A stretch of 64,000 bases of DNA from the NCBI GenBank assembly GCA_022885665.1, contig JAGQDJ010000564.1, positions 62,001 to 126,000 of the forward strand, read 5' to 3'. Source of the DNA: Triops longicaudatus (taxonomy: Eukaryota > Arthropoda > Branchiopoda > Notostraca > Triopsidae). Of the stretch, positions 1 to 12,425 are shown in pieces (the first letter of the stretch is position 1; each line of letters opens with the position of its first letter). Position numbers and translations under genes: made by a program. The notes under the pieces are model-generated. The model had not been told where the DNA came from and did not search any database. It was given only the letters and a program-made list of their open reading frames with translations.

Positions 1-701
1 GTGGTTAGAATGTTTACCGTTATCGTCACATTGTTTGCGGTGTGTTGGCTTCCGTACCACAGCTACTTCATCTACACGTACCACAATACACAAATCATGA
101 CGAGTGATTACATTCAACATGTGTACTTAATGTTCTACTGGTTCGCTATGTCGAATGCAATGGTTAATCCTATCGTGTACTATTGGATGAATGCCAGGTG
201 AGTGCTGAGTGCGTAGTTCAAAAGTTAACCTGTTCCTGATAAATAATCGCTTCTCAAGCTTTTCGTTACTCGGCACTGCTTCCCAGAAAATCACTTATAT
301 GGCCTATAGCGTGCTTAGAACACTTAACTCTACGGATTATGCAAGCAAGAAGTGAAAAGGTGTATCACTACCCATATAACTTCTTCAGACCAATTTTTTT
401 TTTCTTTTTTTTTTTGGACCCAGGTGTGGGAAGCATTGCTGAAAGAGTAACCATAGAAATTGAGGAAGGAAGCTATAATTACTTCCATGAATCTAGGTTC
501 CGGCAGTACTTCAAAAGTGTCATTTTCCACTGCTTATGCTGTAGAAAACGGGGACGTCGTATGGAGAACGATTCCCCGCCAATGTTACGAAGATCATTGC
601 CGGGAAGCTCTTCACACGCTCGAACAGGTAAAGCTCGGCTTAATATCACAAGTCTCGTCCGAGTAGCGTCTTTGAAAGGAGAAAGCTCCGTCTTTGCATG
701 A
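1..701 (+). CDS. Tachykinin-like peptide receptor, 3' part (GPCR, cut by window start)
   Basis: This is the C-terminal end of a rhodopsin-family GPCR for tachykinin-type neuropeptides, a plasma-membrane protein. Exon 1 (1-197, open to the left) encodes the end of loop 3, TM6 with CWLPYH, the loop with YTYHNTQ, and TM7 with NPIVYYWMNAR, closely like arthropod TkR99D-type receptors. Donor GTGAGT lies at 198. Exon 2 begins at 497 after AG and restores the codon, giving RFRQYFKSVIFHCLCCRKR: helix 8 plus a CLCC cluster that is a likely palmitoylation site. Exon 2 either reads to a TGA at 699-701 or is spliced at 627|GTAAAG to a downstream exon (see 4571). Upstream exons lie outside the window. The family is clear; the exact ligand subtype is inferred. 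Confidence 0.85.
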
Positions 702-3700
702 CCTTTATCATAGTTAAGCCGAGTTATTTTAACTAGCCTAACCTAGTGTCATCAAAGTGCCTGTCACTCCTAACAGTAATTGCTTTCACCGAAGCTCAAG
801 CTCGTTTGCTGTACTGTACAGTGGTGAGCAGATAAAAGTTCGCCGAGTAAACCACAGAAGTCTAAGCAGGCCTCTTCAGGCTGATTTACGTTCATTAAGA
901 CGGTGAAGGGACTCGAACCATCCAGCGTAAGAGCGTAAGAGCTAGCCCGCGCATCATAAAAGAATACAACTTGCCCAGTGCGTAAATGGCATGTTTTGAA
1001 CTCAAGAAGAGGAACCGACACTAGGCTTCAGAGATGAAGGCTTTTCCACCTTCAACAGTACGAAATAACCTTCTGCATTTTTGCCGGAAAATTTCCATTC
1101 TAATGGCAAAGCTATTGCTTTGAATTCGATAAGAATTATCGTAGTGTTTTATTCTAAGCCGTAAATAAAAATAATAAAAAAAAACATGTAAGGATCTTGC
1201 TGACAATACAGATTTCTGGCTGTAGCTTGCAAACTCTATGCCAGGCAGGCTGGTCGCATGCATGGAAAATGACGGCGCGTAACAAAATACTAGCAGAAAT
1301 CTTTCGGGAAACACAATTTTGATGTTACAACAAGAGCTTCGGTATAAAAACTCTTTTTTTGAACTGGTAGCTAGCAGATAATGAAATCGTTTATTAAATA
1401 AATTCTTTATTTTCTTTGATACCATGCAAAGAAATTACTTTGCTTTATTCTAATTATCAGCAATACTTCGCCCCAGTTGCTTTACTATTTACACTCAAAA
1501 GTCAGCCGACTGCAATAGTTTAGTTTAAAACGTGCCCTTTGCACACAGGGTAAGTTATATACTTTCGAAGTGCGCGTAAGTTTATATGCTTTTAAAGTCT
1601 GCCTTTCAACTTGCATGTGATTAGTTCAAGTCCCTTCACCTTTTTAATTAAGGTCAATCAGCTTCAGCAGCCCTAATTAGACTTTTGAGGTTCGCTCGCT
1701 GAACGTTTATCTGCTCATCACGGTACGTAAATGTGATGCCCTTAATGGATATACTGTATCTAGCGCCTAAAATGCTATCGCCTGCTTAGCTGTGAAACAT
1801 TAGAGGGCATATTGCAAGAAAGGCCAGCGGAGGTCATTTCAACGTTTTTAATTAACGTGCAAGTCTTGCTAATGAGAAGATCTCGCTCAAGTTACAGAAT
1901 TCCCGTGCAGAGAGTGAAAAACGGGTGACGAACATAATGACTAAAAATCACTGCAAAAAGTTATACGTTACTATTGTCATATTTTTCAGTTGCATTTGAC
2001 ACACGGTAAAATCTCCTGGTAACAATCCACCGGGAAACGTAAAAAACTGTTCGGTGTGTCAACCGCTTTTTCTGTAGCTTTATGGGACCCGAGACCTTAC
2101 AATAACCGACAGTTCTACATGAAAGGGTTCACTAAGCCGAAATTCTACGTTATTTTACTTTCATTCAGTTATTCTTCATTATTAAACAACGCCAATGTAG
2201 GTCGAACTTATTACTGGTCGTAACTTTACATACAATTGATACAAGTCATTGGACTTGATATATTTTTCCTTTATTTATAAGTTTATGTAGTATCTCCAAT
2301 TAAAGGGAAAGGGTAAAGTACACTTTCGAGAAGGAATTTATGGTGCGTGAACGCTAAGTAGTCGTAAATGGACAACATAGTCGCCACTTTTAACAAACCC
2401 GACTGCAGTTTCAGCCCAGGAAATTGTCTGCATAGGTCATTAGCCTCCGCTTACGTTGCGGAGCAGGAGCTTATGGGCTGGCTTCCAGGAAAATTTCTAC
2501 GAGTCTGAACCCATTAACACGTTAGACGTTCTACCTTTTTTCCTTGTAAAAGGAATATCTCAACGCCAAAAGTAGCAGCATAACGAAAATCAACTTACAT
2601 GGTCGACTTGGCCTCCGTCTTGCCCACTCCAAATCCTATCAACAGAATCTGTTTTGTTTTTTGGAACGTATTTTGGCTTCAAACTTAGCTTTTCAAAAGT
2701 TTGTCTTTCATTACTTCCAGGAAAATCCCTAATTCGTTTTGAGCTAGAGAGCAGTACAGCACACGCTTTTTTTGTACGAAAGGCAACTGGTGCAAAAATC
2801 CTCGTGCAAATAAATTATTTCCCAGAAAATAAATATTTCTTAGGGCTCTTCCAACATAATGTTTCAAAAGCCCTGACGTCTAATAAACGGCAAGTTCGCC
2901 CAGCGCAGAATTTAAAACTTTTTCTCCTTCTCGACAAAGAAATTCACCATTTCCTTCCTCTAGGTCAACTTAGAATGGAAAAATGTTCTTAATAAGGGAA
3001 GCTCGTGACTATTTAATTAAGCTCTCTTTTAATGCTCAGCACAGTTTAACACAAGCGGCCAACATATTTGTTAAAAAATTAACATGTTAACTATCGTCGT
3101 ATTGCAATAATATATTACTCACTCTACGCAATATGTGTATGTATATAGAAATCCAAATGGACGTCTTTACGACTAAACGGTTACGATTGTGAGTAAAACA
3201 AAAAAGTGGGCCACTGAACGTTTATGTGCACGTCTTCAAATAGACCTGTAACGTAAAAAGAACGACGTTTCAGCAAAAAAATGTTTCGGCTTTACACATT
3301 GCAATGCAGAATTAATTAAAATTTTTACTTTCGACTTCACGGTAATGTTACGGGAGTATTGCACTTTCAAAGTTGGTGTTCAAAGGTTACCCCGTGATGA
3401 GTAGAACTTTAAAGGCGAACACTAAATCGTTCGACAAAATTGTGAAATAGTATTTCGGAGGAAAGTATCTTCCTGCATCGTTATCGTGGATCCTTTGAAC
3501 ACTTGACTATTTTATTTTTAAAACAATCGCTTCAGTTTTTTCGGGAAAAATTTATGAATGAAGAAAGATAGCCCCAAAAGGTACTTGCGCCTTCAAACTT
3601 ATATTTCTTTACAAATTCGGACTTGCTTCGCACTCGTACCTCCTACGGTTTCAACTACTGCTTTAGTCTTACCTGCTCACAGTGTTTTTAACGTTGAAGG

Positions 3701-4570
3701 GTCTGGGGGAATAGTCTCGTTGATTGTTCATGCGTTTATATTCGCAAGTCGCGTCCTCCCTAATCTCGACGCGCTCCTCTCCTCGCTCCCCTCGGAATCA
3801 GCCAAAATAAAAGAAAAGGATCGAAGTTCGCTCTGTAATTTTAACATCGAGTTTGCCTGGAAGTAAAAGGTTGCAACTGCGGTTGATCAGAAAGACTGCT
3901 TGATGAACTATTTGTGTGGAAGAAATGGAACTCCTAAGTGAACTAGTTGTCTTTCCGTAATGGAAATTCGAAAAATCCACAATTGTGCCAGAAAGGCCTC
4001 TCAAATTCAACTTCTGGCTGCCAGGAAATGTATTTAAACACACACTGATATCTTAAGGAGGCCTATGCGGTTTCCTTTAAGATGTCAAATGTTACCCCAC
4101 GTGGTCAGAAAGTACACCTGTTTTACGGTATCTCTTCCGACTTCTAACCTAACAAAAAGCGAAGTTAAATATGACCTGCGGTAGGCTCATATCTATCTTT
4201 TCTTATTTGTTTTAGTGCTAGATATTACATTCCATGCCACGGTACTTTCACGCTTTGCTGACGCCCAAATCCTTCGTGGCGCAATTCTCACTGCGAAATC
4301 CTGCTTGCAAGCTCTTTCTTGTTCCTCAGGCTATATTGGAAATTTGTCAAAAGTATAGTGTAACAAATTGCAAGAAATTGTTTGGGCTTTTTACGATCCT
4401 GCATTTGCAAGTTCGAGCAAGTCTTATGTTCAACGCTGCATTGTCGTATTCGTGTCTCTCCTGCTTACGACACATGATGGAAACCTCAATCATGCTACAA
4501 CTGTCTTGATATGTCTGTGGCTGTGTGTTAGAAATAAGTCGCCTTTGTCTTGTGTTGTCTGTCACCTCAG
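702..4570. other. No gene seen: long intron or intergenic after receptor exon 2
   Basis: AT-rich sequence with only short, non-conserved ORFs on both strands. If the exon at 4571 is real, this is a single 3.9 kb intron. No RNA gene or repeat array was recognised. Confidence 0.5.
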
Positions 4571-4929
4571 GTGGAATTCGCATGTTGGATGCTGGAATGA
4601 TGGTAGCCCAACCAGCCACACCAGGCGTGTCCCGTAGTCGCCCAGAAAGTGAAGGTTCTTCGCATTCGCACGAAGGCCATCAGCGCTGTCTTGTCTTCGT
4701 CAAGAGTCTCGAGGCTCATGCGAATGGCATTTCCAAATCCTACCCAGGCGTTGAAATGACCTGCTGGTGCAACCCTGGAACCCTGCGACTTGTGTCTCTC
4801 TCGCAGACCTGGAATAACGACGTATTAGCCACCCATCACTCAGTGCACATCACCAGGACTATAATTCACGCCAAAGATCTCAACGGAAACCGTTCATTAC
4901 CCATGGAATTTAGCCTGCAAACCGTCTAA
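4571..4929 (+). CDS. Candidate terminal exon of the tachykinin receptor (C-tail)
   Basis: An open frame follows the acceptor GTCACCTCAG and ends in TAA at 4927-4929. The preceding receptor exon would end at 627 in phase 1 (..ACA G), and this exon starts GT-GGA-ATT, so the joined codon is GGT and the frame stays open for 119 codons. The product is Ser/His-rich near its start (RSRPESEGSSHSHEGHQ), as expected for a phosphorylatable GPCR tail, but I recognise no conserved motif. The intron would be 3.9 kb, far longer than most introns here. Chance ORFs of similar length occur elsewhere in the window, so this rests on phase, acceptor and composition only. Confidence 0.4.
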
Positions 4930-7400
4930 GGCTACGCTAGTAGCTCTTTCTTCCATAGTATTGCAGCAATAATTATCCCCTTAAGAATCACACACGCGTA
5001 GCACTAGCCGGTCTCCAAAAGCTCCTGCATCTAAGCTTACATAATGCTGAACTTAAAGACTGAGTACAAGAGAGAAACAGAAGCCTCGGCCCTCAATGAG
5101 GTAATTTGGCCGAAACTGCAGACAACCCTTTTCTGTAAACTTCTAGCTTGCTGGCAGCAATAACGTCCATTTTCCTTCTCCCCGTCACGAGGTAGTGTAG
5201 CAACCATTCCTCAGGCTTTTCGTTTTCCAGTCATTGCGGAGTTTGCCGTTACCCCACTTTTTCTTATAGGTTTCTCAAGAATTTATCTAGAAAAATGTAA
5301 CGAAGACCTGAACTTCTAGTCCACGGCTTTGCAGAACATCGATTTTCTCTTTCCTTCCAAAATGAAAAAGAACTTTCGTACATCCTTAAAGGTCACAAAA
5401 ACGCTGCTATGCAAATTAGCATCAACTTTTGGTTTGTTTTTCCCAGCGATAATAAAGCTCGCTTGAATGCGCTTGTTCCGAGACCATGTAGCCTTCCCCG
5501 CACGCCTTTGTAGTTGGCTTTTCTTTCTCGTTGGCTTAAGGTTATGTTGAACTGCAGTGAAGTTGTTTCGTCAGTGCGACTGTGATAGCTTCTCGCATAA
5601 TAACCACTATGCAACGCACGAAGAGAACAAGACGTACGAGGTTTTCGACGAGAAACACTCCCTGAGATGTTAAAAAGCCTGTCGCTAATCGTTTCTTCTT
5701 TTTTTTCTGGTTTCCAGGCACTTGGCGAATGGGGAAAAGTCCCAGCTGTATTGGTAATGGCCAAAGGAAATACACACATTACAGCTATCGAAATCCACAG
5801 TCGCACTTGAATAACGCCCGGTTGGTGGCTGCAATGGCCATCCCTCACGCAAAAATATTGAAGCCTCCAGTCGACCTGTGCAAAAATGGAACGACGGCGA
5901 CGACGTTCTTGTGATTTCTAACAATCTGGCTGCTTAAAGGCACCTTCCTAACCAAACATTTAAAGCAAATTCTGAAAATACTCAAGAAACGGCCACAAGC
6001 ACGGGTTGAAGGGGGAAAACGATTGCGTCTGCAGCTCGGGGGCGGAACTAGCAACGGAAATGACCGATCGCACTATACCCTTTTGCTCAATTGACCGTTG
6101 TGGCCGGCATAACTTGTGAAAAAAGCGGAGAAAAAAGAGGGTACCCGCCGTACCGAACATCTAAAAAGTTTAGGAACATACCCAGCGTTTCGATTTTTTT
6201 ATGCTTGTATGGTGCGATTTTGTAGATACATGATAATATTTGTACTTCGTGGAACTGCTTGCGTACCTTCTAACACTTTTTTGATGCCAGGAGCTAAAAC
6301 GTATCGCTTGTCAGTTACAACGACAATCAGATTGTAGCGACCTGCTCATATTTTCTTATCCAGCTGGATGTCATTAACAATGCTTAGCTAACGTTCACGG
6401 ATACATCGAGTTGAGCCAACACCCCCATCCTACGATATAGCTAAACGACGACTACACATGTACAAATATAAATATTGAATGGAAACTGCCGAGTAGGTTT
6501 CAAGACTAGAACGTATAGAGCACATGCACCTTCACCTGTACTTGTATTGCTCTTCTGGTTATGCTCAAACGGTAGTACCGTATCGTACGATTCTCAAAGT
6601 CAAGGCTGAATACTTAAACTTGGTGTCATTGTCCTATAAATAAGTAGCGCTGCCATGGCCAACAGGCCCACCATTTGCATATACGGTCTTGACCTATGCT
6701 GGAACCTTGCCACAAGGTTACTATCGACTTCAGTAAGCCCCCATCTAGGCGGTCTCGTTTTACGCGCTTTCACTTTTAGTCGGTAGGATATTTGGTATAA
6801 TTCTCGTTAATTTTAGCTTAAAATTACCCAACGCACGGCCATACCTCAGAATTACATAAATTTAGACTTCTCATCGGTATATTTACATAAGCTTCGCCTT
6901 AAAAGACAAAATTACCATGGCACTATAGCACATTTACAGAAGTAAAAGGGTGATGTAGCCAGTCATGTCCAATCGGACAAATGTAACTTCCAGGGTTTGC
7001 AGTATTCTTTAAAGTTTTTACCTTAATAATAGCAGTTTTACCTTGTAACAGTTAAGTACAATGAAAATTAGATTTTTCGATGGAGATTTTTGGTAACTCA
7101 TAAGAATAAAATGCTCGAGACCAATGAACGCATCCCTGTCTTGCACATGTAAAACATGGTTCGCTTTATGTGGTTTGCGTTTACGTGGCGTTTTCACGGA
7201 CCCCGGCTACCGCGTAAATGAGGGCTTCACTGTACATGGAACCTCTGGGATTTCCCCACCGTTGACACGGTAGGGAAATCACGATAGCTTTGGAATCGCT
7301 TTTGTTAATCTCTCGATGGTTAGCTGTAGATGTCCCGAAAGATAGCCAAACTCATATGGTGTTGCATCAGCCGTATCTAAGTGTCTCTAGAGGGCAAACG
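4930..7400. other. Intergenic, no gene recognised
   Basis: ORFs here, including one of 151 codons on the minus strand at 5393-5848, have no recognisable motif and lack splice or codon support. The right part leads into the INO1 promoter. Confidence 0.5.
7248..7280. promoter_or_regulatory. Inverted pair of Rel/NF-kB-like sites, hairpin-forming
   Basis: 7248-7257 reads GGGATTTCCC, a match to the Rel/kB consensus GGGRNWYYCC. 7249-7262 and 7267-7280 form a 14-bp inverted repeat with one mismatch around a 4-nt spacer (arms GATTTCCCCACCGT and ACGGTAGGGAAATC). It sits about 130 bp upstream of the INO1 TATA box. The motif match is seen; regulatory use is inferred. Confidence 0.35.
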
Positions 7401-7407
7401 GATCCCC

Positions 7408-7415
7408 TATAAAAA
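7408..7415 (+). promoter_or_regulatory. TATA box of the INO1 promoter
   Basis: TATAAAAA is followed 20-25 bp downstream by an initiator-like TCAGT at 7428-7432. A consensus donor AAG|GTGAGT lies at 7508, consistent with a non-coding first exon of about 78 nt (about 7430-7507). Confidence 0.5.
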
Positions 7416-7507
7416 GGAGTTCCATGGTCAGTTCTTTCTGCTACTCGTTAGAAATCCTTCGGGGGACGAACCTGACATCTCTTTCAGCTGTTAGTCGCAA
7501 GTCCAAG

Positions 7508-8715
7508 GTGAGTGTGATCATTGTTGTATTAACCTCACTAGCATAGGCCTACACTTCAAAAGCATGGTAGCTCCCTAAGAGTTTGCGTTTGTTTAGCCCT
7601 GGTACAAATAACTAGTGTCTGTTTCTATGAAACACTGCATTTCCAACGAAATCAAGAGCACAATTTTCGAAAAGTCTTTTCGAATACTTGCTCCTCAAAT
7701 CATTCTGCGGGACTATCAACTTCCGTTGAGCCTGACCCGCACTTGAAAAGGAGGAAACCGACTGTGAAGCTTTTTGGGTCAAGAAATAAGCTTATGTAAT
7801 TCTGAAAGCACGTTGCCGGCGCATGTCACGAATGAAAAAGTGACGAGGCGATGCCGCGCTAGCCAACGTGGCTTCGCGCAAGGCAACTGAAGAAAGGTCT
7901 ATTCTAGTCGTGCGACACGAGCACGATTCTCATTACCCGCGTGCTTTTGCCGTGAGAGGCTTAAAATTATTACTTTTCTTTCTTATAGCAATACGGCATA
8001 ACCTCTTCAAAAGAATCGGCTACGTGTCCCTAATCTTTGCTAGTAAGTATAAGCCGAACCGTGAACCTTTTCTTCAGTAAAGTCAGTAAAGCCTTGTTGT
8101 AGGCTTACAGTATTGTTACCCTTGACCGTTTGGGGGAAATTCGATTGCGCAGGTTCAGTCAATAATCCTTTTCAATCGAACACCTTTCTAGAATCTCTTG
8201 CAATCGAACCCTTTCTAGATGGTACGACATTTCACGCGAAAAAAAAGTAATAAAATGAAAAATCAAGTGTTGATAATTGACAAGGAAACGAAATGCATAC
8301 TTTACATTCCAGCGAGCCTCTTTATGGATAATGTTAAGCTTGTCGCAGATCCTGGGAATTGTTTACAGCAACCGACTTCGTTGTCACTTCTGATGTAAGA
8401 ATTCCCCAATGATAGCAATTACTGCAGAAAAGAGAAAGAAAAGTTTGGTGATACAAAAAAACTGCAGGCCGAAAAACCACAGTTCTACGGAAAAGAAAAG
8501 CGGGCTCGACGTTGGTGTCCCGTTTGAAAGGCTTCTTAGAAGCAAAAGAATCACTATACCCCTCTGTCCTAGCCAAAGCTTGAGTTCAGTACGAAATTTG
8601 GAAAGCTTCCCAAATAGAGTGAAGGAAACCCCAGTTCCGCTATTCGATTTTAGGATATGGTGGCGAAAGCACGATATAGATACGGTTTTCTACATCAGAG
8701 TGTTCTTTGTTTTAG
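7508..8715 (+). other. Predicted 5' UTR intron of INO1
   Basis: Donor GTGAGT at 7508 pairs with acceptor TTTTAG ending at 8715, 21 nt before the INO1 start codon. No other gene was found inside. It holds two imperfect copies of CAATCGAA(CA)CCTTTCTAGA at about 8175-8220. cDNA is needed to confirm the splice. Confidence 0.45.
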
Positions 8716-8736
8716 CTTTTATCTCCCGTGTTAAAA

Positions 8737-10778
8737 ATGGCTTCCGTGGTTGTCAACAGTCCTAATGTGAAGTACACTGAACGTTACATCGAGGCGAGTT
8801 ACGAGTACAACACAACCAATGTTGTGCGAGCTCAAGGAAAATACACGGTAAGTGCGTCGACAAACGTTGAGCGAGTTCTGTTTATTTGTGTATTTGTCGT
8901 AACGTAGGTAACGCCAGTTACAACGAGGTATCATTTTCGCACCGACCGAAAAGTGCCCAAAGTTGGATTAATGCTCGTAGGTTGGGGAGGCAACAATGGG
9001 ACAACTGTGACGGCGGCCATTCTTGCAAACAAGTTGAATTTGTCGTGGCCCACGAAAAATGGCGTCCAGCAGGCTAATTATTTCGGATCCCTGATGATGG
9101 CCTCAACTGTGTGTCTGGGAAACGGCCCTGATGGACGCGAAGTGTATATTCCGTTTCACGATCTTCTTCCCATGCTTCATCCAAATGATCTCGTACTGGA
9201 CGGCTGGGATATTTCTTCGCTCAATTTGGCGGACGCGATGACCCGCGCTCGCGTGCTAGACCCGGTTTTGCAGGAGCAAATTCGGTCGCAAATGGCCAAA
9301 TTTAAGCCTCGACCTTCCATCTATAACCCCGACTTTATCGCTGCCAATCAAGCCGAACGTGCCGATCATGTTTTGCTGGGAACCAAGCGCGAACAGATGG
9401 AGCTCATACGCAAAGATATCCGAGAATTCCGCGAGTAAGTATTGCGAAATTTCTTCCAAACGAAAAGTATGACAATATTGTCACCTCTTGCAGAAACGAA
9501 AAACTTGATAAAGTCATTGTGTTGTGGACAGCTAACACGGAGAGATTCTGTGATGTCGTTCCTGGCTTGAATGACACGGCAGACAATTTAATGCGAGCCA
9601 TTCGGGCCAACACCAGCGAAATTTCTCCGTCTACCTTGTTTGCCTGTGCCAGTATTCTAGAGGGGGTAATTTCTTCGTATTGTATTTACTGAGGAATAAG
9701 GAAATTCATTTTTTATGTACTTTTGATCCGCAGTGTTCCTTCCTCAATGGATCCCCTCAGAATACGTTTGTTCCGGGAACGATTGAATTGGCTGAGCAGC
9801 ACAATGTTTTTATTGGAGGCGACGATTTCAAATCGGGCCAAACGAAATTGAAATCTGTATTGGTAGATTTTCTGGTGAGTGCCGGCATCAAACCTGTATC
9901 TATTGTGAGCTACAATCATTTGGGAAACAATGATGGCAGAAATCTCTCTGCGCCGAAGCAGTTCCGCTCTAAAGAGGTAAATTCAATGCCGACGTTTCGG
10001 GCGCGACTGATGATGGAAGTTCTTTTTTTGTAATTCCAGATCTCTAAGAGCAACGTAGTGGACGACATGGTTGCATCAAATCATATTTTGTATAAACCGG
10101 GAGAAAAACCAGATCATTGTGTGGTCATTAAATACGTACCATATGTTGGTAAGTCCCTAGAAGCATCGTTATTAAATGAAATTCAAATATTAACAGTGGC
10201 GGGCTTCACTAGGTGATAGCAAACGTGCGCTGGATGAATATACTTCAGAAATCATGATGGGTGGCCATAATACTCTGGTGATTCACAACACATGTGAAGA
10301 CTCCCTCTTAGCTAGTCCTATTATTTTGGACCTCGTGATTGTAACAGAACTGTGCCAACGTATCCATTACCGCGTTGGTGACAATACTAGTTACGAAACG
10401 TTCCATAGCGTTTTGTCGATTTTGAACTACTTTTGCAAAGTAAAAATTTGTGCCCTTCTCGAATTTCAATTTTCTAATAACTCGCCCGAATAGGCACCGT
10501 TGGTACCAGCAGGAACCCCGGTAGTGAACTCACTAACACGTCAGCGAGCTTGTATCGAAAATATTTTGCGGGCATGTATTGGATTACCACCAGTCAACCA
10601 CATGATGCTGGAGCACAAGCTATCGCGACCGCACACCATCGAGTGTCAACTCCTGATTTCCGAAGCAACCAAAGCGCAGCACGCTAAAGAATTGAATTAC
10701 ATCGAATCGACCCATCTCAAGATGAAACCCTTATTGGAAAGCATTTCAGTGGCGAAAAAGACGGTTAATAGCGGATGA
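8737..10778 (+). CDS. INO1: Inositol-3-phosphate synthase (myo-inositol-1-phosphate synthase)
   Basis: Cytosolic NAD-dependent enzyme converting glucose 6-phosphate to 1D-myo-inositol 3-phosphate, the committed step of inositol synthesis. Exons: 8737-8847, 8908-9434, 9494-9665, 9734-9976, 10040-10148, 10213-10439, 10494-10778; all introns are GT-AG, 59-68 bp and phase-consistent. The product is 557 aa against about 558 in human. Visible motifs are the Rossmann glycine loop GWGGNNG (62-68), GSPQNTFVPG, FKSGQTKLKS (about 302-311), SYNHLGNNDGRN (329-340), SKSNVVDDM and VPAGTPVVNSL. The start was chosen as the ATG that gives the family N-terminus (VNSPNVKYTE, then YEYNTT) directly downstream of the UTR acceptor. 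Complete, with no missing key segment. Confidence 0.96.
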
Positions 10779-11290
10779 CAGTAACAGTGCTGGAGGTTGC
10801 TATCGTGGGTTTTATTTTTGTCGCAATTTTGGAAGCTTAGAAACAGTGGCCACAGGAACCAATCCATGAAGACCAAAGTGTTAATACGAAGAGCCAATTC
10901 TCCAAGTCCGGTTCACGCTTTTAAAGATGTCTAACCCTTTCGTTAACGTTTTTATGCCTGTGTTCGAAATGAAATATATCCTTATAAAAGAAACATTTAA
11001 AACGTTTCGGCTATTTTCGTCTCTTACGGTTGAATACGTGTTCATCACCTGACTCCGTGTTTAATCTAGAGTACATGCGGACTCGGCTAATTGTCAAAAT
11101 AAATTTCCGTGTTAATTCGACTAATGTTTCTGTGTCTCGTGTTATTTTCTCGACACCGACCGATACCGCACACTCAGATTTTAAATATAGGCACAAATTT
11201 TTTATGCAATCCTCGTTGCAAAATCCTTGTAAATTTTTCAGCCTTCCATAATAAGACTTATTCCAAATACCCTTTCCCGTATTAATCTGC

Positions 11291-11820
11291 TAGGTGTGCC
11301 ATTGAATAAAATGAAAGAGAAGGCTTTCAAGAAAACGCGCCCAGGGTTCGTCTCCCTTGTTTACATTTTTACCAATGTCACTAGCATACCAGTGGCGCGC
11401 TTCAAAAGGTTGAACTTGTATATGTTAGTACAGTTCTTCTCTTGCGGTTGTTTGCACTGAAGTATCCGTGTAATGCCGAAATGCTGCATACTACGCTGTG
11501 AGAAGCGTTCTGGAAAAAAAGTTACTAAAATAAATCAACGACATGGAGAAAAAAAATAATTAAACAAGTAAACGTGTTTGTCCAATTTGCAGTTTAATTT
11601 ACTTACATAATATATGCCCAATATTATCACATAAGCAAAAAAAAGAAGTCACTATCACATGAATCCAGCATGCGTAAGTAAATATAAACCTTGTGTAGGG
11701 GATAACCTTACGCACCAATGGTACCCTTGTGACAATACTAAGACCTAACAAACAGAGACCATCCTGGGCGGGGTTTCTTGAAGGAGGGTTTCTCTTTCAT
11801 TTTCCGCAGTGGCACACCTG
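11291..11820. mobile_element. Non-autonomous TIR element (MITE-like), 530 bp
   Basis: The left arm 11291-11345 and right arm 11763-11820 are inverted copies of each other, about 55 bp, with tips TAGGTGTGCCA and TGGCACACCT. Blocks AAAATGAAAGAGAA and TTCAAGAAA and the CGCCCAGG end match across the arms with small indels. The interior has no transposase frame. No clear target-site duplication was seen at these borders, so exact ends and superfamily are open. Confidence 0.6.
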
Positions 11821-12123
11821 GTGAATAACTAGGTGGAGGAAATACAAATTGTAATCACAACCAAGGAACCAAGGAGAAGTAACGAAGGTAAAGCTGGAGA
11901 ATTTCCAGATTAATGAACTTCAGTCCTACGGACCAAATTACTAGTTTGTGGATGGCCGGGCGAGTTTGAATGAAACCGACCTCCATAATCTTCATCGACT
12001 TTAAACTACAAGAAGACCTCCATGAACTTCCTCGTGTTCAGTTTTCGCGGCATCGGTGCTCAAGGAAAATCCTCACTATACTAATAATTATGAACGCTAG
12101 ATGGTGTTCTATGTCTTGATGAT

Positions 12124-12133
12124 CCGCCATCTT
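12124..12133 (-). promoter_or_regulatory. YY1/Pho-like site upstream of SF1
   Basis: CCGCCATCTT (AAGATGGCGG on the other strand) matches the YY1/Pleiohomeotic core. It lies about 90 bp before a candidate 5' UTR donor, CTTG|GTAAGA at 12211, which could pair with acceptor TTCTTAG ending at 12419, six bases before the SF1 ATG. Confidence 0.3.
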
Positions 12134-12425
12134 AAATCGCTCGGACAGCGTCATATCGTTAGTCTGGCAGTTCTGTTTTAACGCAGACAAATAATAGTGA
12201 CACCAACTTGGTAAGATCCATTAATATTTCAGATAAACACTTGCAGATTAGTAGCATGTATGTGTTCTGTACATAACGTAAGCTTCATGTTACATTATTT
12301 TGTAGCTAATTTGGTCGCAGGACAACTCTTATGAGTTATTTTCCAGTTTTTTTTTTATGTTGTCAGTTAATTGTTGTTGATTCGCACAATTTGTTAGTCT
12401 GTTGTTATTACTTTCTTAGGTTGCA

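Larger units (their letters stand above)
10779..12425. other. INO1-SF1 intergenic region
   Basis: Contains the INO1 3' UTR, a 530-bp TIR element (11291-11820) and the SF1 promoter/5' UTR. No protein-coding gene was recognised. Confidence 0.6.

Noticed and set aside
895..955. tRNA-like B box (GGTTCGAGTCC) on the minus strand
   Set aside because: The flanking bases do not form a T stem and no A box or acceptor stem pairs with it.
5393..5848. 151-codon minus-strand ORF
   Set aside because: No motif, signal or splice context; overlapped by several other chance frames.
8409..8765. 118-codon ORF overlapping the INO1 start
   Set aside because: Lies in the predicted 5' UTR intron and runs into INO1 exon 1 in the wrong frame; low-complexity Lys/Ser composition.
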